Of a stretch of DNA of 64,000 nucleotides, positions 14,761 through 24,006 are shown one piece after another (position 1 is the stretch's first letter; each line of letters begins with the position of its first letter). The stretch comes from DATMER01 sp963741305. GTDB taxonomy: Bacteria > Acidobacteriota > Thermoanaerobaculia > Multivoradales > UBA5704. The stretch is taken from positions 6,944,001 through 7,008,000 of the forward strand of contig CAVUHL010000003.1 in NCBI GenBank assembly GCA_963741305.1, in the 5' to 3' direction. Under the pieces are notes generated by a model, which made no database searches, had not been told where the DNA came from, and saw nothing but the letters and a program-made list of their open reading frames with translations. The translations under genes were made by a program, and so were the position numbers.

Positions 14761-15699
14761 TCAGTACTTGAGCCCCGTGTCGCAGAGGATCGTGACCACG
14801 GTCGCTTCCGCGTGGAGGAGGCCGCTGGCGAGGAGCCGGGACGCCGCGCAGACGTTGGCCCCCGATGAGAAGCCCACGTGCAGCCCTTCCCGGACGGCGA
14901 GGAGCCGCCGCCACTCCGTCGCCTCCTCGTCGGAGACTGCGAGGAAGACATCCGCCAGGGCGGGGTCCCACTGAGGAGGGATGAGGGCGTACCCGGTCCC
15001 CTGGAGCCGATGCCTCAGCTTGACCAGCGGCTTGCCGGCGAGGATCTCGGCTCCCATGGGTTCCACGGCGGCGCAGAGGATTCCGGAGCGCCGGCTCTTC
15101 AGATACCGCGAAGTGCCCAGGAAGGTGCCGCCGGTGCCCACGATGGCCACAAAGGCGTCGAGCCGGCCGCCGAGGCCTTTCCAGATTTCCGGCCCGGTGC
15201 CCTCCTCGTGTGCCGCGAGGCACGCCGGGTTGTGGAATTGATCGACGTAGAACGCGCCCCGGCTCCGGGCGAGCTCGATGGCCACCTCGGTCGCCGCCTG
15301 GATGTCGGAGCCGGTCACTTCGCCGGGCCGGCCGTCCACCTGGGGCACGAGGACCACCTCCGCCCCGAGCGCTTCGAGCATCCGCGCCCGCTGAGGGCTG
15401 TTGCCCGCGGACATCGCCGTGGTGAATGGATGGCCGAGCACGCCGCAGACGACGGCGAGGCCGGAGCCCATGTTGCCGCTCGTCATCTCGATCACGGCCT
15501 GGCCCGGCGCCAGGCGGCCGGATCCGCGGGCATCAAGGATGACCCGAAGCGCGGCGCGGTCCTTCACACTGCCTCCGGGCTGAAGGTGCTCGGCTTTGAC
15601 CAAGAGGCGCCCCGGACCGGGATGGATCCGCCGCAGCTCGACAAGCGGCGTTCCGCCGATCAGGTCCAGTGCGCTCGTGCGGGCTCCCATCCCTCCCAT
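14761..15699 (-). CDS. Cysteine synthase-like PLP enzyme
   Basis: This protein of about 312 residues belongs to the fold-type II PLP family. It has LDLIGGTPLVELRRI at the N-terminus, the Schiff-base lysine in LQPGGSVKDRAAL, the substrate loop MTSGNMGSGLA (where O-acetylserine sulfhydrylases have TSGNTG), and the phosphate cup GTGGTFLGTSRYL. The C-terminal motif VTILCDTGLKY resembles the CysK/CysM end. It most likely makes cysteine from an activated serine; cystathionine beta-synthase-like activity is possible. The start is uncertain between 15699 and 15690, both near the conserved beginning. Confidence 0.85.
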   Translation of the reverse strand: MGGMGARTSALDLIGGTPLVELRRIHPGPGRLLVKAEHLQPGGSVKDRAALRVILDARGSGRLAPGQAVIEMTSGNMGSGLAVVCGVLGHPFTTAMSAGNSPQRARMLEALGAEVVLVPQVDGRPGEVTGSDIQAATEVAIELARSRGAFYVDQFHNPACLAAHEEGTGPEIWKGLGGRLDAFVAIVGTGGTFLGTSRYLKSRRSGILCAAVEPMGAEILAGKPLVKLRHRLQGTGYALIPPQWDPALADVFLAVSDEEATEWRRLLAVREGLHVGFSSGANVCAASRLLASGLLHAEATVVTILCDTGLKY

Positions 15700-15777
15700 C
15701 TTACGAGCAGAGCCGGCTCCAAGGGCCAATTTTTGCCGCCGCATGGTATACTTTAGAAATTGCTCTGGAGGTAGCTC

Positions 15778-17790
15778 ATGCGCCCTTCCCCGAAACGGGG
15801 CGCCAAGATTCCGAATGCCCTCCTCGTGGCCTGCTTGCTCGGTGTCCCTTCGGATTCAAAAGCGTCTGTCCCTGAGTGTTCACCCGAGGCGTGTCAGTCG
15901 GCTGCCGCGAGCCTGGATTACCTGCGCAGGGTCATGGACCAGTTCCATGACAGGTTTCCGGTCTATGACGACCTCGGCTCGGCCGGCAACCACTTCCATG
16001 CCCGGGCCAAGATCCCGGACGAGCACGCGCCGGTCCTGATCCTCGGCGGCTCCACCGACCAGCCCCATTCGGGAGCGACCGCCACCCGCAACGAGCTCAT
16101 CGCCTCCTCGCCTTCCGCCTTCGGCGGGTTCTTCTTCCTGAATGGTGTGCTCCCCGCCGGCCACAGGGCGCCTCTCCTGAATTTCGGGACCTATCCGAAC
16201 GCGGGTATCGACCTCACCGGAGCCTCGGCCCTGACCTTCTGGGCCCGCGGCGCCAAGGGCGGAGAGCAGGTCGATTTCTTCGTGGGAGGGGTCGGTTGGG
16301 ACCCGGACACGGGCCTCAAGGAGGCGCGGTACCCGGACTCCAATCCCTCCATCCACCTGCGTGTCCGCCTCACCGCTCAATGGCTGCCCTATCAAATCGA
16401 TCTGTCCGGAGCCGACCTGAGCTACGTCCTGGGCGGTTTTGGCTGGGCCGCCTCCGTCCGGGAAAACCCCAAGGGAGCGGTGTTCTTCCTGGACGACATC
16501 CAGTTCGAGCTCAGCCCGGCGGCCCGCGAGGCCCGCCTGGCACAGCCCCGGCTTCTGAGGAGTTTCGAGACCCTGCCCTTCCAGAGCCTGCCGGCCCCGG
16601 TGGGCGACTTCGATTTCGTCCTCCGCAACGCAGCCCATACTTACGACAACGCCTTGGCGCTGCTTGCCTTTCTGGCGCAAGGAACGCCCGAAGACCTGCG
16701 GCGTGCCCGGCTGATCGGCGATGCTTTCGTGTACGCCTCCCGCCATGACCGCACCCATGTGGACGGACGGTTGCGCGACGTCTACGCGGCGGGAGACATC
16801 GCCTTGCCGCCGGGCTGGACCCCGAACGGCAAGAGCGGCACCGTCCCCATCCCCGGTTTCCTCGACGAGGCCAAACAGGAGTATTTCGAGATCGATCAGG
16901 GCCAGCTCAGCGCCGGGAACAATGCGTGGGTCATGCTGGCCCTTCTGGCACTCTACCTCCGGACCGGAGGGGAAGAGTACCTCGATGTTGCGCGCGGGAT
17001 CGGCGAATTCCTTTTGCCTTTGCAGTCGCAAGAGGGCCTCTATCCCGGATTCCTCGGTGGCTACAAGGATCCGGAGGGCCCGCAGCCCATGCGGCAACCT
17101 TGGTCCAGCACCGAGCACAACATGGACATCCATGCCGCCTTCTCCATCCTGTATGGGATCGAAGGACGGCCGGCCTGGCGTGCGGGCGCCGACCATGCCC
17201 GGCGGTTCGTCGAGGATGGCCGGCCGGTCAATGGCAACGTCTGGGTCTTCTATGGCGCCCTCTCGGACGTGGAGTACCTGCTGCGCGTCTCCGACACTGC
17301 GACAGGGGCGGTCCGTATGTATCGCAACGAGCCGGGTAACCTTTGCGGCAGGGGGGATACGACCGCCTTCCCGGAGTACTATCCCAATCCCTCGGCTGCG
17401 GCATACGTGCTGCGGCCGGTTGGCCCGTCCGCCGCGTTGGCCTGCTCACCCGGGTCCAATGCGCTCTGCCTTCTGGGCGGCCGTTTCCGGGTTTCCGTGC
17501 ATTGGAAGAATCAGCATGGCGGAGGGGTCGAAGGGGAAGGAACCGCAATCCCGGGAACCGATCAGACAGGCTACTTCTGGTTCTTCGATCCCACCAACCT
17601 CGAGCTCGTCGTCAAGGTTCTCGATGGCAGGCCGGTCAACGGCAAGTTCTGGGTTTTCTACGGGGCCCTCTCCGATGTCGAGTACACCCTGACGGTGACC
17701 GACGTGGAGACCGGAGCCGAACGGGTATACGTGAACACGCCGGGAAACCTGTGCGGAAAAGGAGATACCGGCGCCTTTATCACGAGATGA
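15778..17790 (+). CDS. Secreted protein with alpha/alpha-barrel-like domain and duplicated C-terminal module
   Basis: This 670-residue protein has an N-terminal signal. Residues ~100-250 look like a beta-sandwich carbohydrate-binding region (ASALTFWARGAKGGEQVDFF). Residues ~270-475 resemble a six-hairpin glycosidase fold (DNALALLAFLAQGTPEDLRR, WSSTEHNMDIHAAFSIL). The tail has a module seen in many acidobacterial secreted proteins (FRVSVHWKNQHGGG, TGYFWFFDPTNLELVVKVL, DGRPVNGKFWVFYGALSDVE). A truncated second copy of that module (DGRPVNGNVWVFYGALSDVE) interrupts the chain directly after HARRFVE. The barrel therefore appears cut short by a recombination. A ribosome binding site (GGAGG) precedes ATG 15778. 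Enzymatic activity is doubtful. Confidence 0.75.
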   Translation: MRPSPKRGAKIPNALLVACLLGVPSDSKASVPECSPEACQSAAASLDYLRRVMDQFHDRFPVYDDLGSAGNHFHARAKIPDEHAPVLILGGSTDQPHSGATATRNELIASSPSAFGGFFFLNGVLPAGHRAPLLNFGTYPNAGIDLTGASALTFWARGAKGGEQVDFFVGGVGWDPDTGLKEARYPDSNPSIHLRVRLTAQWLPYQIDLSGADLSYVLGGFGWAASVRENPKGAVFFLDDIQFELSPAAREARLAQPRLLRSFETLPFQSLPAPVGDFDFVLRNAAHTYDNALALLAFLAQGTPEDLRRARLIGDAFVYASRHDRTHVDGRLRDVYAAGDIALPPGWTPNGKSGTVPIPGFLDEAKQEYFEIDQGQLSAGNNAWVMLALLALYLRTGGEEYLDVARGIGEFLLPLQSQEGLYPGFLGGYKDPEGPQPMRQPWSSTEHNMDIHAAFSILYGIEGRPAWRAGADHARRFVEDGRPVNGNVWVFYGALSDVEYLLRVSDTATGAVRMYRNEPGNLCGRGDTTAFPEYYPNPSAAAYVLRPVGPSAALACSPGSNALCLLGGRFRVSVHWKNQHGGGVEGEGTAIPGTDQTGYFWFFDPTNLELVVKVLDGRPVNGKFWVFYGALSDVEYTLTVTDVETGAERVYVNTPGNLCGKGDTGAFITR

Positions 17791-17928
17791 GCGGCGGTCA
17801 TCGTCGGCGTCGACCAGAAGGCGAACAGCCAACCGGCGGCCGGCTCGAAGGATGCTGGGAGCCGGCCGCCAGCTCCAGATGAGATAACTGGCGGCCTCGC
17901 GGCAGTCTCTCGGACAAGGAGAGCTGTC

Positions 17929-19294
17929 ATGCGACGCACACTGGACAGGCCGCCATCCTTGCCGCTTTCGCCTCCCGGCCGATTGCCGCTCGTCGGTCAC
18001 GCGCTGTCGCTGGCCCGCCGCCCGCTGGAGCTCGTGCAGGCAGTGCGTTCCCACGGCAGCGTGGTGAAGATCTACATCGGGATCAACCCCGCCTATTTCG
18101 TGAACGATCCGGAGCTGATCCGGAACGTCCTGGTCTCGCGCGCGAAGGAGTTCGACAAGGGGCCGCTGTTCGCCAATGCACGCGCGATGGTCGGCAACGG
18201 GATCGCCACATCCGAGGGCGAGCTCCATCGGCGCCAGCGGCGCCTGGTCCAACCTGCGTTCCACCGTTCCAGGACCGCGCTCTATGCCAAGGTCATGAGC
18301 GAGCTCGCCGCCGCCCGGGCGGAAACCTGGCGGGCGGGGCAGGTGGTTCCAATGGACGACGAGATGGCGGACCTGGCTCTCGCCATCGCCGCGAAGACGC
18401 TCTTTTCGGCCTCCGCCGACGAGGAGGTCAACCGCGAGGGTGCGGCGTTGGCTGCCCATCATGATGAAAGGAGTCTTCCTGCGCGCGATCCTGCCCTTCG
18501 CTTTTCTGGGGCGGCTTCCCACGCCGGGCAATCGCGAGTTCAACCAGTCCCTGGTCCGTCTCCAGCAGATCATTTCCGGCATCGTCACCGCACGCCGCCG
18601 GGACGGTCGGGACGAAACTGCGCACGACGATCTGCTGTCGATGCTCCTCGCGGCGCGCGACCCCGAATCCGGGGAAGCCATGACCGATCAACAAGTGCAC
18701 GACGAAATCATCACCTTGATGATCGGCGGGATCGAGAGCACCGCCGCGGCCCTTTCCTGGGCTTTCCATGAGCTGGGCAGGAACCCCGGGATCGAAGAGC
18801 GCATCCAGGCCGAGGTCGACGCAGCCGGGATCGAACAAGCCTCCCCCGCGGAGGGAGTCCGCAGGCTCGAGTACACGGCCCGCTTCATCAAAGAGGTGCT
18901 GCGCCTGTATGCGCCCTGGCTGCTCACCCGGCGTGCCCTGTCCACGTTGGAGCTGGGAGGCGTCAGGATCCCTGCGGGCAGCACGGTGTTGTACAGCCCT
19001 TATGCCGTGCACCACGATCCGAACCTCTATCCGGATCCCACGCGCCTCGACCCGGACCGGTGGTTGCCGGATCGGGTTCAGGCAAAGTCTCAGACCGCTT
19101 TCCTTCCATTCGGCGCGGGCGTCCATCAATGCATTGGAGAGTCTTTTGCCTTCCTGGAAATGATCACCGTCGTGGCCACGGTCACGGCCCGGTGGCGGCT
19201 GCGCCCGGTAGCGGCCCGCCGGATCTACGAGGCCGTCACGGGAGCTGTCCACCCGAGCGAGCTGCCGATGGAGGTCCAGCCGCGCCATGGTTGA
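17929..19294 (+). pseudogene. Cytochrome P450 interrupted by one frameshift
   Basis: The N-terminal half (PPGRLPLVGHALSLARRPLE to about EEVNREG) is in one frame. The remainder is in the next frame, starting around WLPIMMKGVFLRAILPF. The shift falls between about 18437 and 18460. All P450 landmarks are present across the two parts: helix C WxxxR-like LHRRQRRLVQPAF, the I-helix MIGGIESTAAALSW, the K-helix KEVLRLY, and the heme-cysteine loop FLPFGAGVHQCIG. Because everything else is well conserved, the break is recent or a sequencing error. The product would hydroxylate a hydrophobic substrate. The gene overlaps the following UbiA-family gene by 8 bp. Confidence 0.85.
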
Positions 19295-20186
19295 CATCAT
19301 CGAGAGGTCAGGCAGCAACCTCTTCACTCGCGCGTGGTTCGAGCTCTATTTGAGCTGGCGATTCGTCGCCGGGGATCTCTCCACCGCGTGGTATCCGGCG
19401 CTGCTGTTCGCCGTGGCCGCCTGGCGCCACGCGGAGGGTTCCGGGGTGGAGCTGACGGTGTCCCTGCTCAAATGTGCGGTGCTGTTCTGGTTTTACATCT
19501 ATGTTTTCTGCACTTCGAACCAGGTTCGCGGAGTCGCCGAGGACCGGATCAACAAACCTCACAGGCCTCTGGTCACCGGGCTGGTCTCGATCACGGGTGT
19601 CTACCGGCGGTTCTGGGCGGGCATGGCAATCTATGCGGCGCTAGGCTGGCTGTTCGGTGTCCTGGAATGGGTGGTGCTGTGGCAGGCCGTGGTGATCTTC
19701 CACAACCTGCTCGGCGGCTCCAAGCATTGGTTCGGCAAGAACCTGGCGATGGTCGTGGGGACCATCGCCGAGCTCGCGGCCGCCTGGCAGATCGTCACCC
19801 CGATCGGGGAGACCGGCTGGCGTTGGATCCTCGTGGTGTCTTTGACGTTCAACGCGGCAGTGGCGGTGCAGGATCTGCGGGACATCCCAGGCGATCGTGC
19901 GGCCGGGCGCCGGACGCTTCCCATCGTAGCCGGTGAGTGGGCGACCCGCATCCTCGTCTGCGGGGTGATGGCCGCGCTCCCCGTCCTGGCCCACCTCCTG
20001 CTCTTCGTCCCTGCGAATCCTTCCCCCGCCGTTCTCTTCCTGTGCGATGCCGCGCTCGCAGGCACGAGCTGGCTGACGGCGGTTCGCTGCATTGCCGTCC
20101 GCTCGCGGCAAGCCGATCACCAAACCTACATGACCTACACCTACACCTACTGTGTTGCGCTACTATCTGCCGTCCTGGTGCTCTGA
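19287..20186 (+). CDS. UbiA-family membrane prenyltransferase or terpene cyclase
   Basis: This 299-residue integral membrane protein has about eight or nine hydrophobic helices. The second aspartate-rich motif is intact (DLRDIPGDRAAGRRTLP). The first reads NQVRGVAEDRINKPHRP, so the Asp normally at the fifth position of NxxxDxxxD is Gly (Gly82) while the later Asp86 remains. UbiA enzymes use these aspartates to bind Mg-diphosphate, and a changed first motif is seen in some UbiA-type terpene cyclases. Overlap with the P450 gene indicates a two-enzyme unit making an oxygenated prenyl or terpenoid product; that is an inference. Confidence 0.85.
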   Translation: MVDIIERSGSNLFTRAWFELYLSWRFVAGDLSTAWYPALLFAVAAWRHAEGSGVELTVSLLKCAVLFWFYIYVFCTSNQVRGVAEDRINKPHRPLVTGLVSITGVYRRFWAGMAIYAALGWLFGVLEWVVLWQAVVIFHNLLGGSKHWFGKNLAMVVGTIAELAAAWQIVTPIGETGWRWILVVSLTFNAAVAVQDLRDIPGDRAAGRRTLPIVAGEWATRILVCGVMAALPVLAHLLLFVPANPSPAVLFLCDAALAGTSWLTAVRCIAVRSRQADHQTYMTYTYTYCVALLSAVLVL

Positions 20187-20212
20187 ACCGGGACTGCACA
20201 TAGCGGTAGCGC

Positions 20213-20545
20213 GCCATTCTGAGCCGCTAAGAATGATTCTGAAGTTCTTCGGAGCCACTCTGAAAGGCTGAGAACCGCGCTGAGCGTTTCAGAATCGTTC
20301 TGAGGAAGCTCGAAGCCATTCTGAAGTCCCGAGAATGGCTCCGGGATCCCTGAAAGCCATTCTGAGCGTCTCAGAATGGCTCTGAAGGACTTCGGAGCGA
20401 TTCTCAGCGGCTGAGAACGGTGTTCAGATCTTCAGAGCCGCTCTGAGATTCCCAGAATCATCCTGAGGAAGCTGGGAGCCATTCTGAAGACCCAGGAATG
20501 ACTCCGAGGTACTTCAGAATGGCTCCCAGCTTTTCAGAATGGCTC
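20213..20545. repeat. Array of about sixteen degenerate 20-21-bp palindromic units
   Basis: Between the UbiA gene and the Cys-rich gene, back-to-back units each read roughly (g/c)nTCTGAgnnncTCAGAn(g/c). The clearest is CATTCTGAGCGTCTCAGAAT, part of a 27-base palindrome with a 3-base loop. Others are GCTCTGAAGGACTTCGGAGC and CATTCTGAAGTCCCGAGAAT. Unit length alternates between 20 and 21, about two helical turns. No coding frame crosses it convincingly. The stretch 20546-20700 after it holds nothing I recognise. Confidence 0.8.
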
Positions 20546-20700
20546 CAAAATGGCTGGAGAGGCTCGGAGTCGCCGGACAAGGCTCGACTGTAGCCGCTTC
20601 TCTTGCGTAGGCGTTGAAGCCCGGTGCAGAACGCTGGAAGGGACTTCCGAGGCCAGGTAAATGACTTTCCGGACCCTGAGAAGTGATGAGCTCCGAGCGC

Positions 20701-21045
20701 TCAGCAACTGCAGGTGGAATAGTTATACCCCGGACAGAACCTGAAGTTGTTCAAGCACCTCACCCCGCATTCGGCGTAGGGATAGCTGCAGGCATAGAAG
20801 GTCTCGCATAAGTCCCAGGTGCCCGACGAGCAACTGACCTGCGAGCCGCCCGCGCAGTAGGCAACCGCGCTGCACGTAGTCCGCTGGTCCGGAGTGGGAA
20901 AGCCTGGCTGTCCCGGGTTCGTGGGGATTGAGGCGACGCACAAGCCGGCGGGCTCCCCCACCGCGACGGCCGGAGCGTCCGCGGCGGCGAGAAGACTGGC
21001 GGACAGCAGACCGATCAGACCAAAGGTAGCAATCGCTCGTTTCAT
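20701..21045 (-). CDS. Small secreted cysteine-rich protein, unknown function
   Basis: This is a 114-residue protein. The start at 21045 is chosen because GGGAGGAG lies 8 bases upstream and the following residues form a clean signal peptide (IATFGLIGLLSASLLAAADA). The mature part has 11 cysteines in about 85 residues, densest near the end (CETFYACSYPYAECGVRC, then CPGYNYSTCSC). That suggests a disulfide-rich extracellular domain. I do not recognise the family. It is transcribed alone, with the palindrome array downstream. Confidence 0.7.
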   Translation of the reverse strand: MKRAIATFGLIGLLSASLLAAADAPAVAVGEPAGLCVASIPTNPGQPGFPTPDQRTTCSAVAYCAGGSQVSCSSGTWDLCETFYACSYPYAECGVRCLNNFRFCPGYNYSTCSC

Positions 21046-21136
21046 GTCCTGGCTCCTCCCGAGTTGGGTTTGTGGGTCGTGCGACACATATACGCAGATA
21101 CTACACTATGACGGCGCAACTTCTCGAAATGCCTAC

Positions 21137-21836
21137 CACTTCCTAACCTCTCCGAGGAGATCGGGAAGAAGGAGATCCACGACTGGCCGAGCACGATGTG
21201 GTCGCGGTGCTATCAGTCGATCGTGGTCAGCGACGAGCCGGCGGCCCAGATCGAGAGGCTCCGTTACCATCTGGCGCACGGAGTCAAAGAAGGCTTGGTC
21301 GACCAGGTGAAGCGCTGGCCCGGCGTCCACTTCGCCAAGTCGATCCTCGGGGGCAAGCCCCTCAAGGGACGATGGTTCAATCGGACCGAGGAGTACGCCG
21401 CCCGCAACCGGGGAGAGGACTTCGGGAGGCTCAAGTACGCCGAGGAAGAGGAACTGGTGCTGTCGCAGCTTCCCTGCTGGGCGGACATGACGCCGGAGCA
21501 GTACCGGGGGCGGATCGCGGAGCTGGTCGAGGAAGTTGAGGCGAAGCCCGGGCCGACCGGGAGGCGAGGGGGATCAAGCCGCTGGGAGTCGAGGCGATCT
21601 TGAGGCAGGACCCCCATTGCCGTCCAAACCAGACCAAGAAGTCGCCGGCACCTGCCTACCATGCAGCGTCGAGAGCTGCCAGGGAGAGTTTCTGGGAGGC
21701 CTACTCCGCCTTCGTGGCCGCGTTCCGGGAAGCCGCCGAAAAGCTGAAGGCGGGAGACCGGACAGCTAGGTTCCCTCTGGGCTCGTTTCCGCCCGCCCTG
21801 CCGTTCGTAAGAGCTTACCCGAGCCTGCCTCCGTAG
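21137..21836 (+). pseudogene. Decayed REP-associated tyrosine transposase (RAYT-like) fragment
   Basis: The first frame carries WSRCYQSIVVSDEPAAQIER, LRYHLAHGVKEGLV and FNRTEEYAARNRG, ending in LSQLPCWADMTPEQYRGRI. After a frameshift near 21590 the similarity continues in another frame with LRQDPHCRPNQTKKSPAPAY and FPLGSFPPALPFV. This is the C-terminal two-thirds of the long transposase-like proteins with an IS200-type catalytic domain. The catalytic N-terminus with HUH and tyrosine is missing. It is not functional. It lies about 600 bp from the palindrome array at 20213-20545. Confidence 0.75.
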
Positions 21837-22270
21837 GTGGCTAAGCGACGTTTCTGACTCTCAGCTTGCCGGCAACTGGCCTTCTCGAGCTCGCGAATCG
21901 AGAGAGGAAGGGGAGAGGACTGTCCTTCGGAGCGCAAACGGAGGGAGGATGAAGGCTTCGGGAGTCCTGAGAGCACGTTCTGGGCGCCGTCGGCAGGAGA
22001 TTTCCCGTAAACATGCCTTGTAAGGACGGGTCACCTGCTCGTCGGAACTCCTTTGGCCGAGACTGTCGCCGTGGTTACGCCTTCTTCTTCTCTAAACGCC
22101 TGTCACTTCCTCCGTTCGATGAGCGGCGGCGGGAGACGGAGCCAGGGTCGAGACTGAGGCACCGGCACTATGGCGAAAGCCGCCGGGAACAGCTACTCCC
22201 TCGACCTACAGCCACCGCGCCCGCCGCCGACTCTACCGTCCTCGGGCTCGCACCTCCTCCGCTCAAACAC
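21837..22270. other. Intergenic, nothing recognised
   Basis: This is a stretch of 434 bases between the transposase remnant and the IS1380-family element. No frame has protein-like composition and no RNA signature was seen. It is G+C-rich on this side of the IS while the DNA beyond the IS is A+T-richer, so the element sits at a composition boundary. Confidence 0.5.
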
Positions 22271-22274
22271 CTAG

Positions 22275-24006
22275 CCCGGATTTCTCACCGAGGACATGGA
22301 AAAGGGCTACCTCCGGTGGTATAAGTGTCGTGTCAGCAAGCACTTCTACCACAAAAGGAGGATAGCCCGTGACGACAGACTGTACCTCTGCTCAGCTTGA
22401 GTTTCAAGGGTTGACTCGGCGGACGGTGGTGGCGTCATTCGACGGCGGTACCCTGAGCTCGGACGGCGGGGTCTTGCTGTTGTCCGAGGTGGACCGGCGC
22501 TTGGGGCTGTTGGAGGGGTTTGCGGCCTGTTTCGAGGATCATCGCAATCCAGCCCTGGTAGAGCACAGCGTCGTGGAGCTGGTGCGTCAGCGTGTGTTTG
22601 GGCTGGCTCTTGGCTATGAGGATCTGAATGACCACGATGAGCTGCGCAGCGATCCGCTGCTGGCTTCGGTGGCAGGCAAGGCCGATCCGACCGGTAGCGA
22701 CCGTCGCCAAGAGCAGGACCGCGGCAAACCGCTGGCCGGCAAGAGTACGTTGAACCGATTGGAATGGGGGGCTGTGAAGCAGGATCGCTATCGCAAGATC
22801 ATCCTCGATCCCGAGGCGGCGGACCGCTTCTTTGTCGATGTATTTCTGGCCTCCTACCGGAAGGCTCCGGCAGAGATCGTGCTGGATCTCGACGCTACCG
22901 ACGATCCTCTGCATGGCGAGCAGGAAGGTCGTTTCTTTCATGGCTACTACGGTGGGTACTGTTACCTTCCGTTGTATATTTTTTGCGGCTCTCACCTGTT
23001 GTGCGCCCGTCTGCGGCAGGCCAACGTCGATGCATCTTGCGGTGCGGTCAGCGAGCTCGAGCGCATCGTGTCACGGGTTCGCGACAGGTGGCCTGAGGTG
23101 CGCATCATCGTACGTGGAGATTCGGGGTTTGCGCGTGAAGAGCTGATGAGTTGGTGCGAGAGCCACGGCGTGGACTTTGTCTTCGGTCTGGCGCGCAATG
23201 CTCGGCTGCAGCGCGCTCTCGGGGGAGAGTTGGAGCAGGCTCGTGCGCAGTTCGAAGAATCCGGCAAGGCGGCGCGCGTGTTCAAGGATTTTGTCTACCG
23301 CACCAAGAAAAGTTGGTCTCAGCAGCGGCGTGTGATTGGCAAAGCCGAGCACTTGGCCAAGGGCGCCAACCCGCGCTTCCTTGTGACCTCACTGAGCAGC
23401 GAACAGTGGAGTGCTCAGGTGCTTTACGAGAAGCTGTATTGTGCCCGTGGCGAGATGGAGAATCGTATCAAAGAGCAGCAGTTGTGTCTGTTTGCCGACC
23501 GCACCTCAACTCATCACTTGACCAGCAATCAGGCGCGTCTATGGTTTTCCTCGGTGGCCTACGTTCTGCTCAATGAACTGCGCCGTCTGGGCCTGGCAGG
23601 CACCGATCTGGCTCAGGCGCGCTGTGACACGATTCGCATCAAGCTGCTCAAGATTGGCGCTCAGATCAAAGTGACGGTGCGGCGCGTCTGGGTACATTTG
23701 TCCAGTTCCCACCCCAATGCGGCCCTGTTTGCGCGGATCGTCAATCAGTTGCGGGCAAGCCATCCCGCGCTGGCCTGATCTGTCGTCAGAAATCCGCTCT
23801 TGTCCAAACCTCTCCAGGCTGAGGTGTCTCTGGTCGGTCGTAGGAGCGTGCATCGGGCGAGCAACTGCCCGCGACTTACGCTCTTCTTGCGTTTGCTTGG
23901 GCGGCCACGAGGGTGCGCAGTGGCGCACTATCCGTGGCAGTGCGCCACCCGAGCCGGTCGTGGACGCGCAAACTACCGCGGTGAGACCCGTGGTGAGAAA
24001 TCCGGG
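22275..24006 (+). mobile_element. Complete IS1380-family insertion sequence
   Basis: The terminal inverted repeats CCCGGATTTCTCACC (22275-22289) and GGTGAGAAATCCGGG (23992-24006) are perfect. Both are flanked by the 4-bp sequence CTAG (22271-22274 and 24007-24010), consistent with a target duplication of the size reported for this family. Because CTAG is its own complement it also extends the visible inverted repeat. The element is about 1.73 kb with one intact transposase gene. The non-coding part after the gene (23779-24006) holds nothing else. Confidence 0.92.
22369..23778 (+). CDS. IS1380-family transposase
   Basis: This 469-residue DDE transposase shows the family landmarks. These are SFDGGTLSSDGGVLLLSEVD at the N-terminus, the first catalytic Asp in VLDLDATDDPLHGEQEG, the second in IIVRGDSGFAREELM, and the Glu-containing CARGEMENRIKEQQLCLFAD. 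It ends VHLSSSHPNAALFARI. The frame is intact and lies between perfect terminal repeats, so the element may still be active. A ribosome binding site (AAAGGAGG) precedes ATG 22369. Confidence 0.95.
   Translation: MTTDCTSAQLEFQGLTRRTVVASFDGGTLSSDGGVLLLSEVDRRLGLLEGFAACFEDHRNPALVEHSVVELVRQRVFGLALGYEDLNDHDELRSDPLLASVAGKADPTGSDRRQEQDRGKPLAGKSTLNRLEWGAVKQDRYRKIILDPEAADRFFVDVFLASYRKAPAEIVLDLDATDDPLHGEQEGRFFHGYYGGYCYLPLYIFCGSHLLCARLRQANVDASCGAVSELERIVSRVRDRWPEVRIIVRGDSGFAREELMSWCESHGVDFVFGLARNARLQRALGGELEQARAQFEESGKAARVFKDFVYRTKKSWSQQRRVIGKAEHLAKGANPRFLVTSLSSEQWSAQVLYEKLYCARGEMENRIKEQQLCLFADRTSTHHLTSNQARLWFSSVAYVLLNELRRLGLAGTDLAQARCDTIRIKLLKIGAQIKVTVRRVWVHLSSSHPNAALFARIVNQLRASHPALA

Noticed and set aside
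20213..20545. CRISPR array or iteron-type replication origin
   Set aside because: Units are contiguous palindromes without spacers, with no replication initiator gene or DnaA-box cluster nearby.
22013..22324. 103-residue ORF running into the IS1380 left end
   Set aside because: It crosses the terminal inverted repeat of the IS and has no protein-like features.
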